64,000 nt of DNA from Bradyrhizobium altum (lineage in GTDB: Bacteria; Pseudomonadota; Alphaproteobacteria; Rhizobiales; Xanthobacteraceae): NCBI RefSeq assembly GCF_020889705.1, contig NZ_JACMYP010000001.1, positions 1-64,000 of the forward strand, given 5' to 3'. Shown here piece after piece: positions 30,401 through 39,562 of the stretch. The notes below the pieces were generated by a model. It saw only the letters and a list, made by a program, of their open reading frames with translations, did not search any database and had not been told where the DNA came from. Every line of letters starts with the position of its first letter. Positions within the stretch are counted from its first letter, which is position 1. Position numbers and translations under genes: made by a program.

Positions 30401-30717
30401 TCGAGGTTGTCGACGGCGAGCGCTGTACGTCCTGCGATATCTGTGTCAACGTTTGCCCCACCAACGTGTTTGACAAGACGGACGGAATTCCGGTAATCGC
30501 CCGGCAAGGCGATTGCCAGACCTGCTTCCTCTGCGAGCTCTATTGTCCCGAGGATGCGCTCTATGTTTCGCCCTTTGCGGATCAGGCGCAGCCGATCGAC
30601 ATCGTTGCGCTCAAGCAAACGGACAGCATGGGCAGCTACCGCCGGGCCGTGGGCTGGACCGATGAGACCAGCGATCGCCGCAGTGTCGACCGCAGCTATT
30701 TGCTCTTTGGTCATTGA
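30397..30717 (+). CDS. AprB-like 2[4Fe-4S] ferredoxin
   Basis: 106 residues from a GTG that overlaps the stop of the AprA-like gene (GTGA, 4 nt), so translation is coupled. Two CxxCxxCxxxC motifs are present at Cys10/13/16/20 and Cys40/43/46/50, each followed by Pro, as in bacterial 2[4Fe-4S] ferredoxins. The C-terminal half (about 55 residues) has no Cys and ends with SYRRAVGWTDET; such a tail is also found in AprB, where it wraps around AprA. It probably relays electrons to or from the flavoprotein. The ultimate donor or acceptor is not in the window. Confidence 0.85.
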   Translation: MIEVVDGERCTSCDICVNVCPTNVFDKTDGIPVIARQGDCQTCFLCELYCPEDALYVSPFADQAQPIDIVALKQTDSMGSYRRAVGWTDETSDRRSVDRSYLLFGH

Positions 30718-30765
30718 GGCGCGGCTGCGCGCGTGGCGACCAAAGCGACCTTATGGACTGACTGA

Positions 30766-31890
30766 ATGAACGTGCATCAATCCCTGACGGCAGCGGAACC
30801 TGTCGAAACGCTGTCGCCATTGGCGCAGCCGCCGACCACGGCCGATGCCATGGTCCGGTTCGAGCGGGTCTCGAAAGCCTACCCGGCGTACCGCGACAAG
30901 CCGAGCGTGCAGGCGCTGAAGGACATCGACTTCGCAATTCCGCGTGGCTCGATCACCGGTGTGATCGGGCGTTCCGGTGCCGGCAAGTCCAGCCTGGTGC
31001 GGCTGATCAACGGGCTGGAGAAACCATCGACCGGTCGTGTCGTCGTTGACGGCCGCGATATCTCCGGACTTTCGGGGCGTGATCTGCGCCTGGCGCAGCG
31101 CTCGATCGGCATGATCTTTCAGCATTTCAATCTGCTCTCGTCGCGCACGGCCGCCGACAATGTCGCGCTGCCGCTCGAGATTGCGGGCTGGTCGAGGCGC
31201 GATATTGCGCTCCGCGTCGCGGAGCTGCTCGATCTCGTCGGCATCGCGGACAAATATGATCGCTACCCGTCCGAGTTGTCGGGCGGCCAGAAGCAGCGCA
31301 TCGGCATCGCCCGCGCGCTGGCGACGCGGCCGAACGTCCTGCTGTCGGACGAGGCGACGTCGGCGCTCGATCCGCAAACAACCCGTTCGATCCTCGATCT
31401 GCTCGCCAATATCAATCGCGAGCTTGGCGTCACCATCGTTCTGATCACCCACGAAATGTCGGTGGTGCGTCAGCTCGCCAAGGAAGTCGTGGTGATCGAC
31501 GGCGGTCATATCGTCGAGCGTGGTCACGTCGCCGACATCTTCACGCATCCCGCGCATCCGGTCACGCAGGCCTTCCTCTCCGAGGTGATCGGCGACAGCG
31601 TTCCGGTGTCGCTTGCAAGCCGCTTGCAGCCACAGCCGGTTGCCGGTGGTCACGCCGTCATTCGCATCCAGGTTCGTGGTGCCGACGCCGGCGACACCAT
31701 CGTCGGCCGCCTTGCGCGCGAGCTCTCGATCGACGTCGCGCTGCTGTCGGCCCGGATCGATGAGATCGGCGGTCAACATGTCGGCTCGTTGTCGCTGGGT
31801 ATTCCCGGCGGCGAGGCCGCCGCCGACAAGGCAGCGTCATATCTCTCCCAGAACAACCTCCCGGTGGAACGTCTCGGCTATGTCGCGTGA
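30766..31890 (+). CDS. metN: Methionine-type ABC importer ATP-binding protein
   Basis: 374 residues. Walker A is GRSGAGKSS at residues 68-76, the signature is LSGGQKQR, and Walker B is VLLSDEATSALD, then ITHEMSV. The C-terminal ~90 residues (from about IRIQVRGADAGD) form the NIL regulatory domain that in MetN binds methionine and inhibits transport. This NIL domain distinguishes MetN from SsuB/TauB ATPases. The N-terminus has about 28 extra residues before the ATPase domain. It is followed by metI with an 11 nt overlap and metQ. The transported compound may be methionine, methionine sulfoxide or another small sulfur compound. Confidence 0.92.
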   Translation: MNVHQSLTAAEPVETLSPLAQPPTTADAMVRFERVSKAYPAYRDKPSVQALKDIDFAIPRGSITGVIGRSGAGKSSLVRLINGLEKPSTGRVVVDGRDISGLSGRDLRLAQRSIGMIFQHFNLLSSRTAADNVALPLEIAGWSRRDIALRVAELLDLVGIADKYDRYPSELSGGQKQRIGIARALATRPNVLLSDEATSALDPQTTRSILDLLANINRELGVTIVLITHEMSVVRQLAKEVVVIDGGHIVERGHVADIFTHPAHPVTQAFLSEVIGDSVPVSLASRLQPQPVAGGHAVIRIQVRGADAGDTIVGRLARELSIDVALLSARIDEIGGQHVGSLSLGIPGGEAAADKAASYLSQNNLPVERLGYVA

Positions 31891-32545
31891 GCTCATCAAC
31901 CTGATCGTTCAGGCCACCGGCGAGAGCCTGTTCATGGTGTCGATCGCTGCATTGATCGCCACGGCGTTCGGACTTCCGATCGGCGTCTTCCTGGCCACCA
32001 GCCGCAAGGGGGAGTTGTTCGCGGCGCCGGCGGTCAACAGCGTGCTGGGCATCATCGTCAATGCGACACGCTCGACGCCGTTCATCATCCTCGTGGTTGC
32101 CATCATTCCGTTCACGCGTCTGATCGCGGGCACCTCTATCGGCTCGGGCGCGGCGATCGTGCCGTTGACCATCGCCGCGATGCCATTCATCGCACGATTG
32201 GTCGAGGCGGCGATCCGTGAGGTCGATGCCGGGTTGATCGAGACCGCATCGTCGTTTGGCGCCAGCCCTCTGCAAATCGTGCTCAAGGTCCTTATTCCGG
32301 AAGCGCTGCCCGGCCTGGTGCTTGCGCTGACACTCGCGGTCGTCAGCCTGCTCGGCTATTCGGCGATGGTCGGAGCGGTCGGCGGCGGCGGGCTGGGCGA
32401 CCTCGGCATCCGGTACGGCTACCAGCGTTTCATGCCCGAAATGATGCTCGCGGTCGTCGTCGTCCTGATCGCGCTGGTGCAGACGGTGCAGACGGCCGGC
32501 GACTATCTCGCCCGCCGCGTCAACCGCCGCCTGCGCCATCGCTGA
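31880..32545 (+). CDS. metI: Methionine-type ABC importer permease
   Basis: 221 residues from the ATG at MSRELINLIVQ, which overlaps the end of metN; the longer upstream frame encodes nonsense within metN. There are five hydrophobic segments, with the characteristic MetI run VLGIIVNATRSTPFIILVV. The EAA loop lies around ETASSFGASPLQIVLKVLIPEALPG, and GYSAMVGAVGGGGLGDLGIRYGYQRF is near the C-terminus. Length and features are standard for MetI of the D-methionine uptake family. One permease appears to serve two binding proteins (32607 and 36598). Confidence 0.93.
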   Translation: MSRELINLIVQATGESLFMVSIAALIATAFGLPIGVFLATSRKGELFAAPAVNSVLGIIVNATRSTPFIILVVAIIPFTRLIAGTSIGSGAAIVPLTIAAMPFIARLVEAAIREVDAGLIETASSFGASPLQIVLKVLIPEALPGLVLALTLAVVSLLGYSAMVGAVGGGGLGDLGIRYGYQRFMPEMMLAVVVVLIALVQTVQTAGDYLARRVNRRLRHR

Positions 32546-32606
32546 GACCGGCCACGATCTCTTCGGCGCCCTTTTCGCAATACTGACAATTCCTGTGGAG
32601 ACCCAA

Positions 32607-33389
32607 ATGTCCCTTCGTTCCATTGTTGCGTTTGCCAGCGTGCTCACGCTCTGGTCGGCCTCTGTCGCGGCGGAGACCATCAAGATCGGCGTGACGCCCG
32701 GGCCGCATGCGCAAATCCTCGAGGCCGTGAAGCCGATCGCGGTAAAGAATGGGCTCGATATCCAGCTGGTCGAGTTCTCCGACTATGTGGTGCCGAACGC
32801 AGCGCTCGACGCCGGCGATATCCAGGCCAATTCGTTCCAGAACCAGCCTTATCTGGGCAACCAGAAGGCCGATCGCGGTTACAAGATCGAGGCGGTGGGG
32901 TTGACGGTCAACTTCCCGATCGGCGTCTATTCCAAGAAGCACAAGAGCTGGGCGGACATTCCGGACGGCGGCAAGATATCGATCCCGAATGACCCCACCA
33001 ATGGCGGCCGGGCCTTGCTGCTGCTGCGCGACAAGGGTGCGATCAAGTTGAAGGACGGCGTCGGGTTCAGCCCGACAGTCCTGGATGTCACCGACAATCC
33101 GAAGAAGCTCAAATTCGTCGAGGTCGATGCGGCCCAGGCGCCTCGTGCGCTCGACGATGTTGATGCCGCAGTGATCAACACGAACTATGCGACCCAGGCC
33201 GGCCTCGATCCGGTCAAGGATCCGATCCTGCGCGAGGATCCGAAGGGACCTTACGTCAACCTGATCGCGGTTCGCGCTGTGGACAAGGACAAGCCGTGGG
33301 TCAAGATCCTCGTGGACAGCTATCACACGGCTGAGGTCAAGGAGTTTGTCCTGACCAAGTTCAAGGGCGCCGTGCTGCCGAGCTGGTAG
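32607..33389 (+). CDS. metQ: MetQ/NlpA-family substrate-binding protein
   Basis: 260 residues. The ATG at MSLRSIVAF has GTGGAG about 7 nt upstream. An N-terminal signal peptide ends near VAAE, with no lipobox Cys, so it is a soluble periplasmic protein instead of the lipoprotein seen in enterics. Family stretches include IKIGVTPGPHAQILE, DYVVPNAALDAGDIQANSFQNQPYL, SIPNDPTNGGRALLLL and AVINTNYATQAGLDP. It completes the metNIQ operon. Similarity to the second copy at 36598 is at the family level only, so the two may bind different ligands. Confidence 0.92.
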   Translation: MSLRSIVAFASVLTLWSASVAAETIKIGVTPGPHAQILEAVKPIAVKNGLDIQLVEFSDYVVPNAALDAGDIQANSFQNQPYLGNQKADRGYKIEAVGLTVNFPIGVYSKKHKSWADIPDGGKISIPNDPTNGGRALLLLRDKGAIKLKDGVGFSPTVLDVTDNPKKLKFVEVDAAQAPRALDDVDAAVINTNYATQAGLDPVKDPILREDPKGPYVNLIAVRAVDKDKPWVKILVDSYHTAEVKEFVLTKFKGAVLPSW

Positions 33390-33432
33390 CCGCGGCCGGC
33401 GAAGACCCGCGGGCCGGAGTCACGCCACAGCC

Positions 33433-34836
33433 CTATTCGGCGGCATCGGAGCGGACTGCGTTCGAGCGCAAGTGCCGGTAACCCGCGCCGGGATGCGTGG
33501 CGTGAAGGCGCGGCCCGTGCTCGGGGAACAGCTTTTCCCGCAATGTGCCTTCGCGATAGGCCGTTTTGTACACGCCGCGCGATTGCAGTTCCGGCACCAC
33601 GAGGTCGACAAAGGCGTCGAGCGATTCGGGCGCGACGAGGCGGAACAGGTTGAAACCGTCGACGTCAGTGTCTTCCGCCCAAGCGGTCAGCTCGTCCGCG
33701 ACATCCTGGGGCGAGCCGACCACGAAGGGGGATCGTGCACCGACGCGGCTCAGTGTCGCAAGATCGCCGACCTTGACCGGGCGGTCGCTATGCAGGGTGA
33801 AGTTCTCCACCATCGACTGGATCGCGTTGCTCTCGACATATTGCACCGCCTGATCGGGGCGATAGGTCGAGAAGTCGATGCCGGTCCAGCCCGAGAGCAG
33901 AGCGAGCTGCCCGGTCTGGTCGACATGTGCGGCATAGTCCGCGAGCAGGTCTTCGGCTTCTGCCCGGGTCGGCGCGACGATCACGGTCGCGCCGGCGAAG
34001 AGGCGGATATCATAGGGATCGCGCCCGAACTCCTTCGCGGCGCTCCTGATGTCGCGGACCGCATGGGCGAGAATTGGCCTGGTCTGCCCGTTGAGGAAGA
34101 TTGCCTCGGCGTGCCGTGCCGCGAAGGCGCGGCCGCGCTTCGAGGTGCCCGCCTGATAGAGCAGCGGCGTGCGTTGCGGGGAGGGCTCCGCGAGATGGAT
34201 GCCGTCGACCTTGTAGTGAGGCCCTTCATGATGGACGGGATGGATTTTGGAGGGATCGGTGAAGATGCGAGCCGCGCGGTCCCGCCGCACCGCGTCGTCC
34301 TCCCAACTGCCTTCCCATAATTTATAGCTCGCAGCGAGGAACTCTTCGGCTGCCTCATAGCGTTCGTCATGGGCGCGGTTCGCGTCGAGGCCCATGCCGC
34401 GGGCGCCGCTGTCGAGATAGCCGGTCACGATATTCCAGCCGATTCGCCCGTTGGTGAGATGATCGAGCGTCGAGAAGCGTCGCGCGAGCTGGTAAGGGTG
34501 TTCATAGGTGAGGTTGGACGTGATGCCGAAACCGAGATGCCTGGTAACGAGCGCCATGGCGGAGACCAGCAAGGTCGGCTCTGCATTCGGCAATTGAACG
34601 GCGTGACGGAGCGCGGTGTCCGGATTGCTGCCGTAGACGTCATAGATGCCGAACACGTCAGCCAGGAAGATGCCGTCGAGCAGTCCTCGCTCGGCGGTCT
34701 TCGCATAATTGACCCAGTAATCGAGCGAGTTGTAGTCGAGCGAGGTGTCGCGTGGATGCGACCACAGGCCGGCCCAGTTGTGGCTAGGCGCCATCATGTT
34801 GAACGCGTTGAAGCGAAGCTCTCTCGATTTTGTCAT
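33433..34836 (-). CDS. LLM-class FMN-dependent monooxygenase (DszA/SnaA/DmoA type)
   Basis: 467 residues, intact. Hallmarks are LRFNAFNMMAPSHNWAGLWSHP at the start, then DGIFLADVFGIYDVYG, GITSNLTYEHPYQLARRFSTLDHLTNGRIGWNIVTGY, a mid-protein LLYQAGTSKRGRAFAARHAEAIF, and DGFNLFRLVAPESLDAFVDLVVPEL. The longer NtaA/DszA/DmoA branch acts on dimethyl sulfide, dibenzothiophene sulfone or aminopolycarboxylates. Given the metNIQ and sulfhydrylase neighbours, a thioether or sulfone substrate is the best guess. It is convergent with metQ and divergent from the sulfhydrylase gene. Confidence 0.9.
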   Translation of the reverse strand: MTKSRELRFNAFNMMAPSHNWAGLWSHPRDTSLDYNSLDYWVNYAKTAERGLLDGIFLADVFGIYDVYGSNPDTALRHAVQLPNAEPTLLVSAMALVTRHLGFGITSNLTYEHPYQLARRFSTLDHLTNGRIGWNIVTGYLDSGARGMGLDANRAHDERYEAAEEFLAASYKLWEGSWEDDAVRRDRAARIFTDPSKIHPVHHEGPHYKVDGIHLAEPSPQRTPLLYQAGTSKRGRAFAARHAEAIFLNGQTRPILAHAVRDIRSAAKEFGRDPYDIRLFAGATVIVAPTRAEAEDLLADYAAHVDQTGQLALLSGWTGIDFSTYRPDQAVQYVESNAIQSMVENFTLHSDRPVKVGDLATLSRVGARSPFVVGSPQDVADELTAWAEDTDVDGFNLFRLVAPESLDAFVDLVVPELQSRGVYKTAYREGTLREKLFPEHGPRLHATHPGAGYRHLRSNAVRSDAAE

Positions 34837-35238
34837 CGACCTGTTCCGACCGTGATCGTGTCGGGATAACGTAACAGTTTGGCTGCGCGACTTTGTTTTC
34901 TATTCGAGCGGTCTGCGCAAAAATCCTGCTGCAGCGGAATTCTCTGACAGCAAGTTACGCTCATTGATGCTCGCGGGCGGGTTGGACGCGTTCACGCAGT
35001 TCGGGCCGCGAGCTATCACCGCACTGTGTGATCCGCGATCTCACGCGCCGGCACTCGCCGCCGGCACACGAAACAAATGCGTCGTGCCGGATGTTCTGTC
35101 TGAAAAATTCAGGATGTCGTGCCGCGGGACGTCAGCACGTCCATCGCTATTTTCCCGGACATCTCGACACGAGCAAAGTCGCTGCGCATCATTTCGCGAC
35201 TTGCAGCGCTTGGTTCACCGATCCCAGGAGAGTTCGAA
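34837..35238. other. Divergent intergenic region, no gene seen
   Basis: About 400 bp between the divergent LLM and sulfhydrylase genes. I looked for a SAM-II-like leader in front of the sulfhydrylase and did not find the conserved pattern. No coding frame with a plausible start is present. It contains AGGAG at about 35227, which serves the downstream gene. Confidence 0.5.
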
Positions 35239-36564
35239 ATGCCGGTCGACACGAAGAATCTCGAGACGCTCGCCCTGCATGGCGGGTCCTACCGGTCCGA
35301 TCCCGCGACCGGTGCGGTGGCGGTGCCGATCTATCAGACCACCTCGTTCCAGTTCGAGAACACCGACCATGCCTCGCGGCTGTTCGCGCTGGAAGCGATC
35401 GGGCAGATCTACACGAGGATCAAGAACCCGACGGCGGACGCCTTCGAGGAACGGCTGGCGGCGCTGGAAGGCGGCGTCGGCGCGCTCGCCGTGGCGTCGG
35501 GCCAGACCGCCTCGGCCTTTGCCATCTTCAACATCGCCCAGGCCGGCGACAACATCGTTTCTTCGACCGATCTCTATGGCGGCACCTGGACGCTGCTGTC
35601 GCAAACCTTGAAGCAGTTCGGCATCGGGGTGCGGTTCGTCGATCCGGCCGATCCCGAGAATTTCCGTCGTGCCACTGACGCGAAGACCCGCGCCTATTTT
35701 GCCGAAACTCTGCCCAATCCCAAGCTCAACGTGTTCCCGATCAGGGAAGTGGCCGATATCGGCCGCTCGGTCGGCGTGCCGCTGATCCTCGACAACACGG
35801 CTGTGCCGTTGATCGCACGTCCGTTCGAGCATGGTGCCGCGATCGTCGTCTATTCGACGACGAAGTATATCGGCGGCCACGGCACGTCGATCGGCGGCGC
35901 GATCGTCGACGGCGGCAATTTCGACTGGGCGGTGCATGCCGAGCGCTTTCCGCTGCTGACGCAGCCGGACGCCGCCTATCACGGTGCGATCTGGACGGAG
36001 GCGGCCAAGCCGCTCGGTCCGATCGCCTACATCCTGCGGGCGCGCGTCAAGCTGTTGCGCGATCTCGGCGCTGCGATCGCGCCGCAAAATGCCTTCCAGT
36101 TCATCCAGGGGCTCGAGACACTGCCGCTGCGGCTTCGCCAGCACAACGAGAATGCCGTCAAGGTGGCCGACTTCCTGGCCAGGCACCCCGCCGTCTCCCA
36201 TGTGATTTTCCCGGGATTGCAGGACGGCGAGAATCGCCGCCGCGCCGACACCTACTTGAAGGGCGGCTATGGCGCGCTGGTAGGCTTCGAGCTGAAGGGG
36301 GGTGTAGAGGCCGGTCGCCGCTTCATCGACGCGCTGAAGCTGTTCTATCATGTCGCCAATATCGGCGATGCGCGGTCGCTGGCGATTCATCCGGCCTCGA
36401 CCACCCACCAGCAGCTTACCGGCGAGGAGCAAATCGCGGCCGGCGTCACGCCCGGCTATGTGCGGCTTTCGATCGGGATCGAGCACCCTGACGACATCAT
36501 CGCCGACCTCGTTCAGGCATTGGCCCAGGCCGAGGCAGGCAGCAGCGCCCGCAAAGCGGCGTGA
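35239..36564 (+). CDS. O-acetylhomoserine sulfhydrylase-type PLP enzyme (Cys/Met metabolism family)
   Basis: 441 residues. The ATG at MPVDTKNLETLALHGG has an AGGAG box; upstream starts add non-homologous sequence. PLP-binding residues are visible: Lys209 in YSTTKYIGGHGTSIGG forms the Schiff base, and Asp185 is in LILDNTAVP. SGQTASAFAI contacts the phosphate, and VGFELKGG plus HPASTTHQQLT near the C-terminus are typical of the homoserine-sulfhydrylase subgroup. It makes homocysteine from O-acetylhomoserine and sulfide, or a related thiol (methanethiol gives methionine). With metQ immediately downstream this is the assimilation end of the cluster. Confidence 0.88.
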   Translation: MPVDTKNLETLALHGGSYRSDPATGAVAVPIYQTTSFQFENTDHASRLFALEAIGQIYTRIKNPTADAFEERLAALEGGVGALAVASGQTASAFAIFNIAQAGDNIVSSTDLYGGTWTLLSQTLKQFGIGVRFVDPADPENFRRATDAKTRAYFAETLPNPKLNVFPIREVADIGRSVGVPLILDNTAVPLIARPFEHGAAIVVYSTTKYIGGHGTSIGGAIVDGGNFDWAVHAERFPLLTQPDAAYHGAIWTEAAKPLGPIAYILRARVKLLRDLGAAIAPQNAFQFIQGLETLPLRLRQHNENAVKVADFLARHPAVSHVIFPGLQDGENRRRADTYLKGGYGALVGFELKGGVEAGRRFIDALKLFYHVANIGDARSLAIHPASTTHQQLTGEEQIAAGVTPGYVRLSIGIEHPDDIIADLVQALAQAEAGSSARKAA

Positions 36565-36597
36565 TCGCACTTGGTAAATCAACACAGGATTGAGATG

Positions 36598-37395
36598 ATG
36601 AAGACATTGTTGCGCCTGGCGCAAGCGGCAGGCGTTGTCCTTGCCCTGACGGCGAGCGCCGTCGCCGACGAACCCCTCAAGATCGCGACCAGCGCCGGTC
36701 CGGTCGGCCAACTCGCAGCGTTCGCTGCCAAACTGGCCAAGGACAAAGGGCAGGACGTCAAGGTCATCGAGCTGTCCGATTGGGTCGCCTTGAACGAGGT
36801 GGTCAACAGCGGTGACGTCGACGCCAACCTGTTCCAGCACGGCACGTACCTTGCGATCCAGAACAAGCAGGGCGGTTTCAATCTGGTTCAGGTCGACAAG
36901 GTCGGCGTGATCGCGCCGGTCGGGCTGTTCTCGAAGAAGATCAAGTCACTCGACGAGATCAAGCCCGGCGACAGCGTCGCGATCCCGAACGAGCCGCTCA
37001 ACGGCGCACGTGGATTGATCCTGCTCGAGCGGGCCGGCCTGATCAAGCTGACGCCGGGCAAGGGCTTCGCGGTGAGTCGGTTCGACATCATCGAGAACCC
37101 CAAAAATCTGAAGATCGTCGAGCTCGATCCGGCGCAGACCTATCGCTCGCTCGACGACGTTACGCTTGCACTCGTCAACATCACCTATCTGATCCCGGCG
37201 GGCGGCGATCCGAAATCGGCGCTGCTGATCGATCGCACGGTGGATGACGGGCTGGTGCTGCGCTTCACGGCGCGGCCGGACAAGAAGGACGATCCGCGCC
37301 TCAAGGCCTTCATCCAGGTCTTCGACTCGCCTGAGGTGAAGCAATTCATCGAGGACAACCTGCCGGCGTTCATTCCGGCCGGCTTCAGCAGCTAA
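36598..37395 (+). CDS. MetQ/NlpA-family substrate-binding protein, second copy
   Basis: About 265 residues. Two ATGs (36595 and 36598) follow an AGGA at 36586-36589; the second has the better spacing. The signal peptide ends near ASAVADE with no lipobox Cys. The mature protein has the NlpA layout (IATSAGPVGQLAAFAAKLAKDKG, VVNSGDVDANLFQHGTYLAIQNK, SVAIPNEPLNGARGLILLERAG, ALVNITYLIPAGGDP). It follows the sulfhydrylase gene by about 30 bp, so the two are probably cotranscribed. No permease or ATPase accompanies it, so it likely uses the MetNI at 30766-32545 or an importer elsewhere. Confidence 0.88.
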   Translation: MKTLLRLAQAAGVVLALTASAVADEPLKIATSAGPVGQLAAFAAKLAKDKGQDVKVIELSDWVALNEVVNSGDVDANLFQHGTYLAIQNKQGGFNLVQVDKVGVIAPVGLFSKKIKSLDEIKPGDSVAIPNEPLNGARGLILLERAGLIKLTPGKGFAVSRFDIIENPKNLKIVELDPAQTYRSLDDVTLALVNITYLIPAGGDPKSALLIDRTVDDGLVLRFTARPDKKDDPRLKAFIQVFDSPEVKQFIEDNLPAFIPAGFSS

Positions 37396-38788
37396 ACGCG
37401 CGTCAGTTCACGGCGGAGCGGGTGCTGCCCTGTTTCTTCAGTGCGGGAGAGCAGGGCAGCGAGTTCGGCGCATTGATTGCGGATGTCGGGAATCGCGATG
37501 ATCTCCCAGAACGCCGCGCGGGTCAGCGGGCCCACCGCGAACAGGCGGCGCGATGGGACGCCTTCACGATCGACGATCGCGCAATCGGGATCGGTCTCGA
37601 TGCCGATGCAGAGCGGATCGACGCAGGCGAGGCCCCGTTGAAACAGGCTGCGCACGGCCGGATTGGGCGTCGCACGCGGATCCTTCACGATGCCGGTGCA
37701 GTCGACGACGGTGCCGACTTGCAGCTGCCTGGTTTCGGCGTCCCCGCGCAGGCGATATGCGACCGCAGCGTCGGCGCCGTTCGGTTCGATTCGAACCACC
37801 TTTGCCGCAATCAGGCTGAGCTGTCCGTCATAGAGTGCCCCGGTGATGCGGGCCTCGACTTCCGGCGCCATCCGGTGCCTATGCACATCCCACCAGGCTC
37901 GCGCATGCTCGAGAAAGCGGCGCTTCGACGTCAGCGGGAGCTCACGCCATAGCCGTTGAGTGTAGGGCCGAAGCCCGTCGATCACACCACGCCGGTCGCC
38001 GCCCTCGGCGGCATGCCGCTCGACACGCGCGCGGAGCCAACGCGTCAATTGACTGACGCTGGCACCGAACGGAACGTCGGTCTCGGCGATACGAACGGGA
38101 TCGACCCGGCGATGTGGCTTGGCGAGCAGGCCGCGTCGCGACATCGCAATGATCGGCCCGCGGTGTCCATCACGCAGCAACGAGAGGACGTAATCGACCA
38201 TCTGAGTCCGGTGCCGAGGATCAGGACGGTCGCGTCGGCATCGAGGGGAGCGGCCGACGGCGGCGTCCAGGGATCCGCGCGCTCCGGGTTGCTTGCGCGC
38301 ATGTCGTGCCCGGTAGCAAGCACGATGGTATCACCCGCAAGGCAGCGGCCCTCGTCCAGCGTGGCGATAGCCTTGTCCGAATCCTCGCTGACGTCGACGC
38401 AGGTGCCGCGCACGATCGTGAGACGATGCCTGTCCGCACGATCGGACGCACCTTGCTCAAGCAGGCTGGCGATGTAATCGCCGTAGACCCGCCGGGGAAC
38501 AAAGCAATAGGGATCAGGACAGAGCGGCACTTCGTCCTGGCGTGACACCAGCCAACGCCAGAAATGATCCGGCTGGTCCGGTAGCGCGCTCATATTCGCA
38601 GCGCGCACGTTGAGCAGATGATCGGGATTTCCGGTGTGGTAAGCGATGCCGCGGCCGATATCCGGACGCTGCTCGATCAACGTGACGCGGAGATCGCAAG
38701 ATGACTGATGCAGCAATTGATACGCCAGCAAGACGCCGCTGGCGCCTCCGCCAACGATGATGACATGCCGTCCAGCGCTATCAGTCAT
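37392..38788 (-). pseudogene. FAD/NAD(P)-binding oxidoreductase, split by a frameshift
   Basis: The N-terminal part (MTDSAGRHVIIVGGGASGVLLAYQL) carries the FAD motif GGGASG, followed by LIEQRPDIGRGIAYHT and DHLLNVRAANMSALPD of the FAD/NAD(P)-binding_9 type proteins. A second dinucleotide motif, VLILGTGL, lies at the break. The rest continues in another frame from QMVDYVLSLLRDGHRGPI to the stop at 37392. Restoring one base near 38200-38206 (GGACTCAG) fuses them into about 466 residues, which fits the family. Its stop overlaps the convergent metQ-like stop. A redox role in the sulfur cluster is inferred only from position. Confidence 0.72.
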
Positions 38789-39050
38789 GCTGTCCTCGAC
38801 CGACCAGTCGTTGCACGAGACGTGCACGGCCAAGGATCAATGTTCGGAAACGCGGACAGGCGGCCACGCGAGAATCCTGGCCGCATGTGTCTTCGGCAAG
38901 TGTCTTGGGTCAGCCGAAACCGCCGCGCGACAGTGCCCGGTCGGCTCAACTAGCCATGCGGCCCGAACAGGAAGAGCTCGTGTAGATCACGCTGTCCATC
39001 GGGATGCGCGGCGCGGGCGAGCTTCCTGCGCCACCGCTGCAGTTGTCGGG

Positions 39051-39251
39051 TCATGCGACCGAGGGTGTGAAGCCAAGAGGATGCGAGACGCGTAAAACCT
39101 CCGTCGAATAGTCTTCGCTGTAAAATAGCACGTCCTGGCCCAGCTCGAACGCGAACCATGAGCAACCCGTCCAGTTTGCAATCAATGAGTCGAACCATGC
39201 CGGTTCTATGGAACGGTCATCTCGTCCGTCGAACTGACAATGGAAATTCAT
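39051..39251 (-). CDS. Possible small hypothetical protein
   Basis: 66 residues starting MNFHCQFDGRDD. It is acidic and aromatic-rich (WFDSLIANWTG, FAFELGQDVLFYSEDY), which is not the Arg/Ala-rich composition usual for spurious frames in this GC-rich DNA. No domain recognised. The ribosome-binding site is weak. It may be a real small gene or the remnant of a longer one, in an otherwise empty stretch. Confidence 0.3.
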   Translation of the reverse strand: MNFHCQFDGRDDRSIEPAWFDSLIANWTGCSWFAFELGQDVLFYSEDYSTEVLRVSHPLGFTPSVA

Positions 39252-39562
39252 TCTCGGAGCGATCGCCGATCGGCGATGACATTTCGAGATCTCAGTGGTG
39301 CTTGCGGAGCGAGAGCCGCGTGAGCGCGCGCCATACCGAACGACGAAAGCTGATGTGCAACTAAGAAACCGCATGCCCCGTCGCTGCGTCTCGGCGCTTG
39401 CGGGTGGGCTCTCGTGTCGCGCATTTCGTTTGATCACCGTCCAGCATCGGTCTGACGGTCGTCATGACGGATCGGCAGCTACTGCCCGACAAGCCGGCCC
39501 CGGGCGGCTTGAGCGATGCTTGAGGTACGACCCGGGCGCGGGGCGCCCTGCGGCGAGGACGG

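Noticed and set aside
28772..30717. Dissimilatory sulfate reduction or sulfur oxidation by AprAB.
   Set aside because: No sat, dsr, qmo or sox gene is present, and the flanking genes are all for assimilation of organic sulfur.
34837..35238. Possible SAM-II riboswitch in front of the homocysteine synthase-type gene.
   Set aside because: I searched for the conserved pseudoknot sequence pattern of alphaproteobacterial SAM-II leaders and did not see it.
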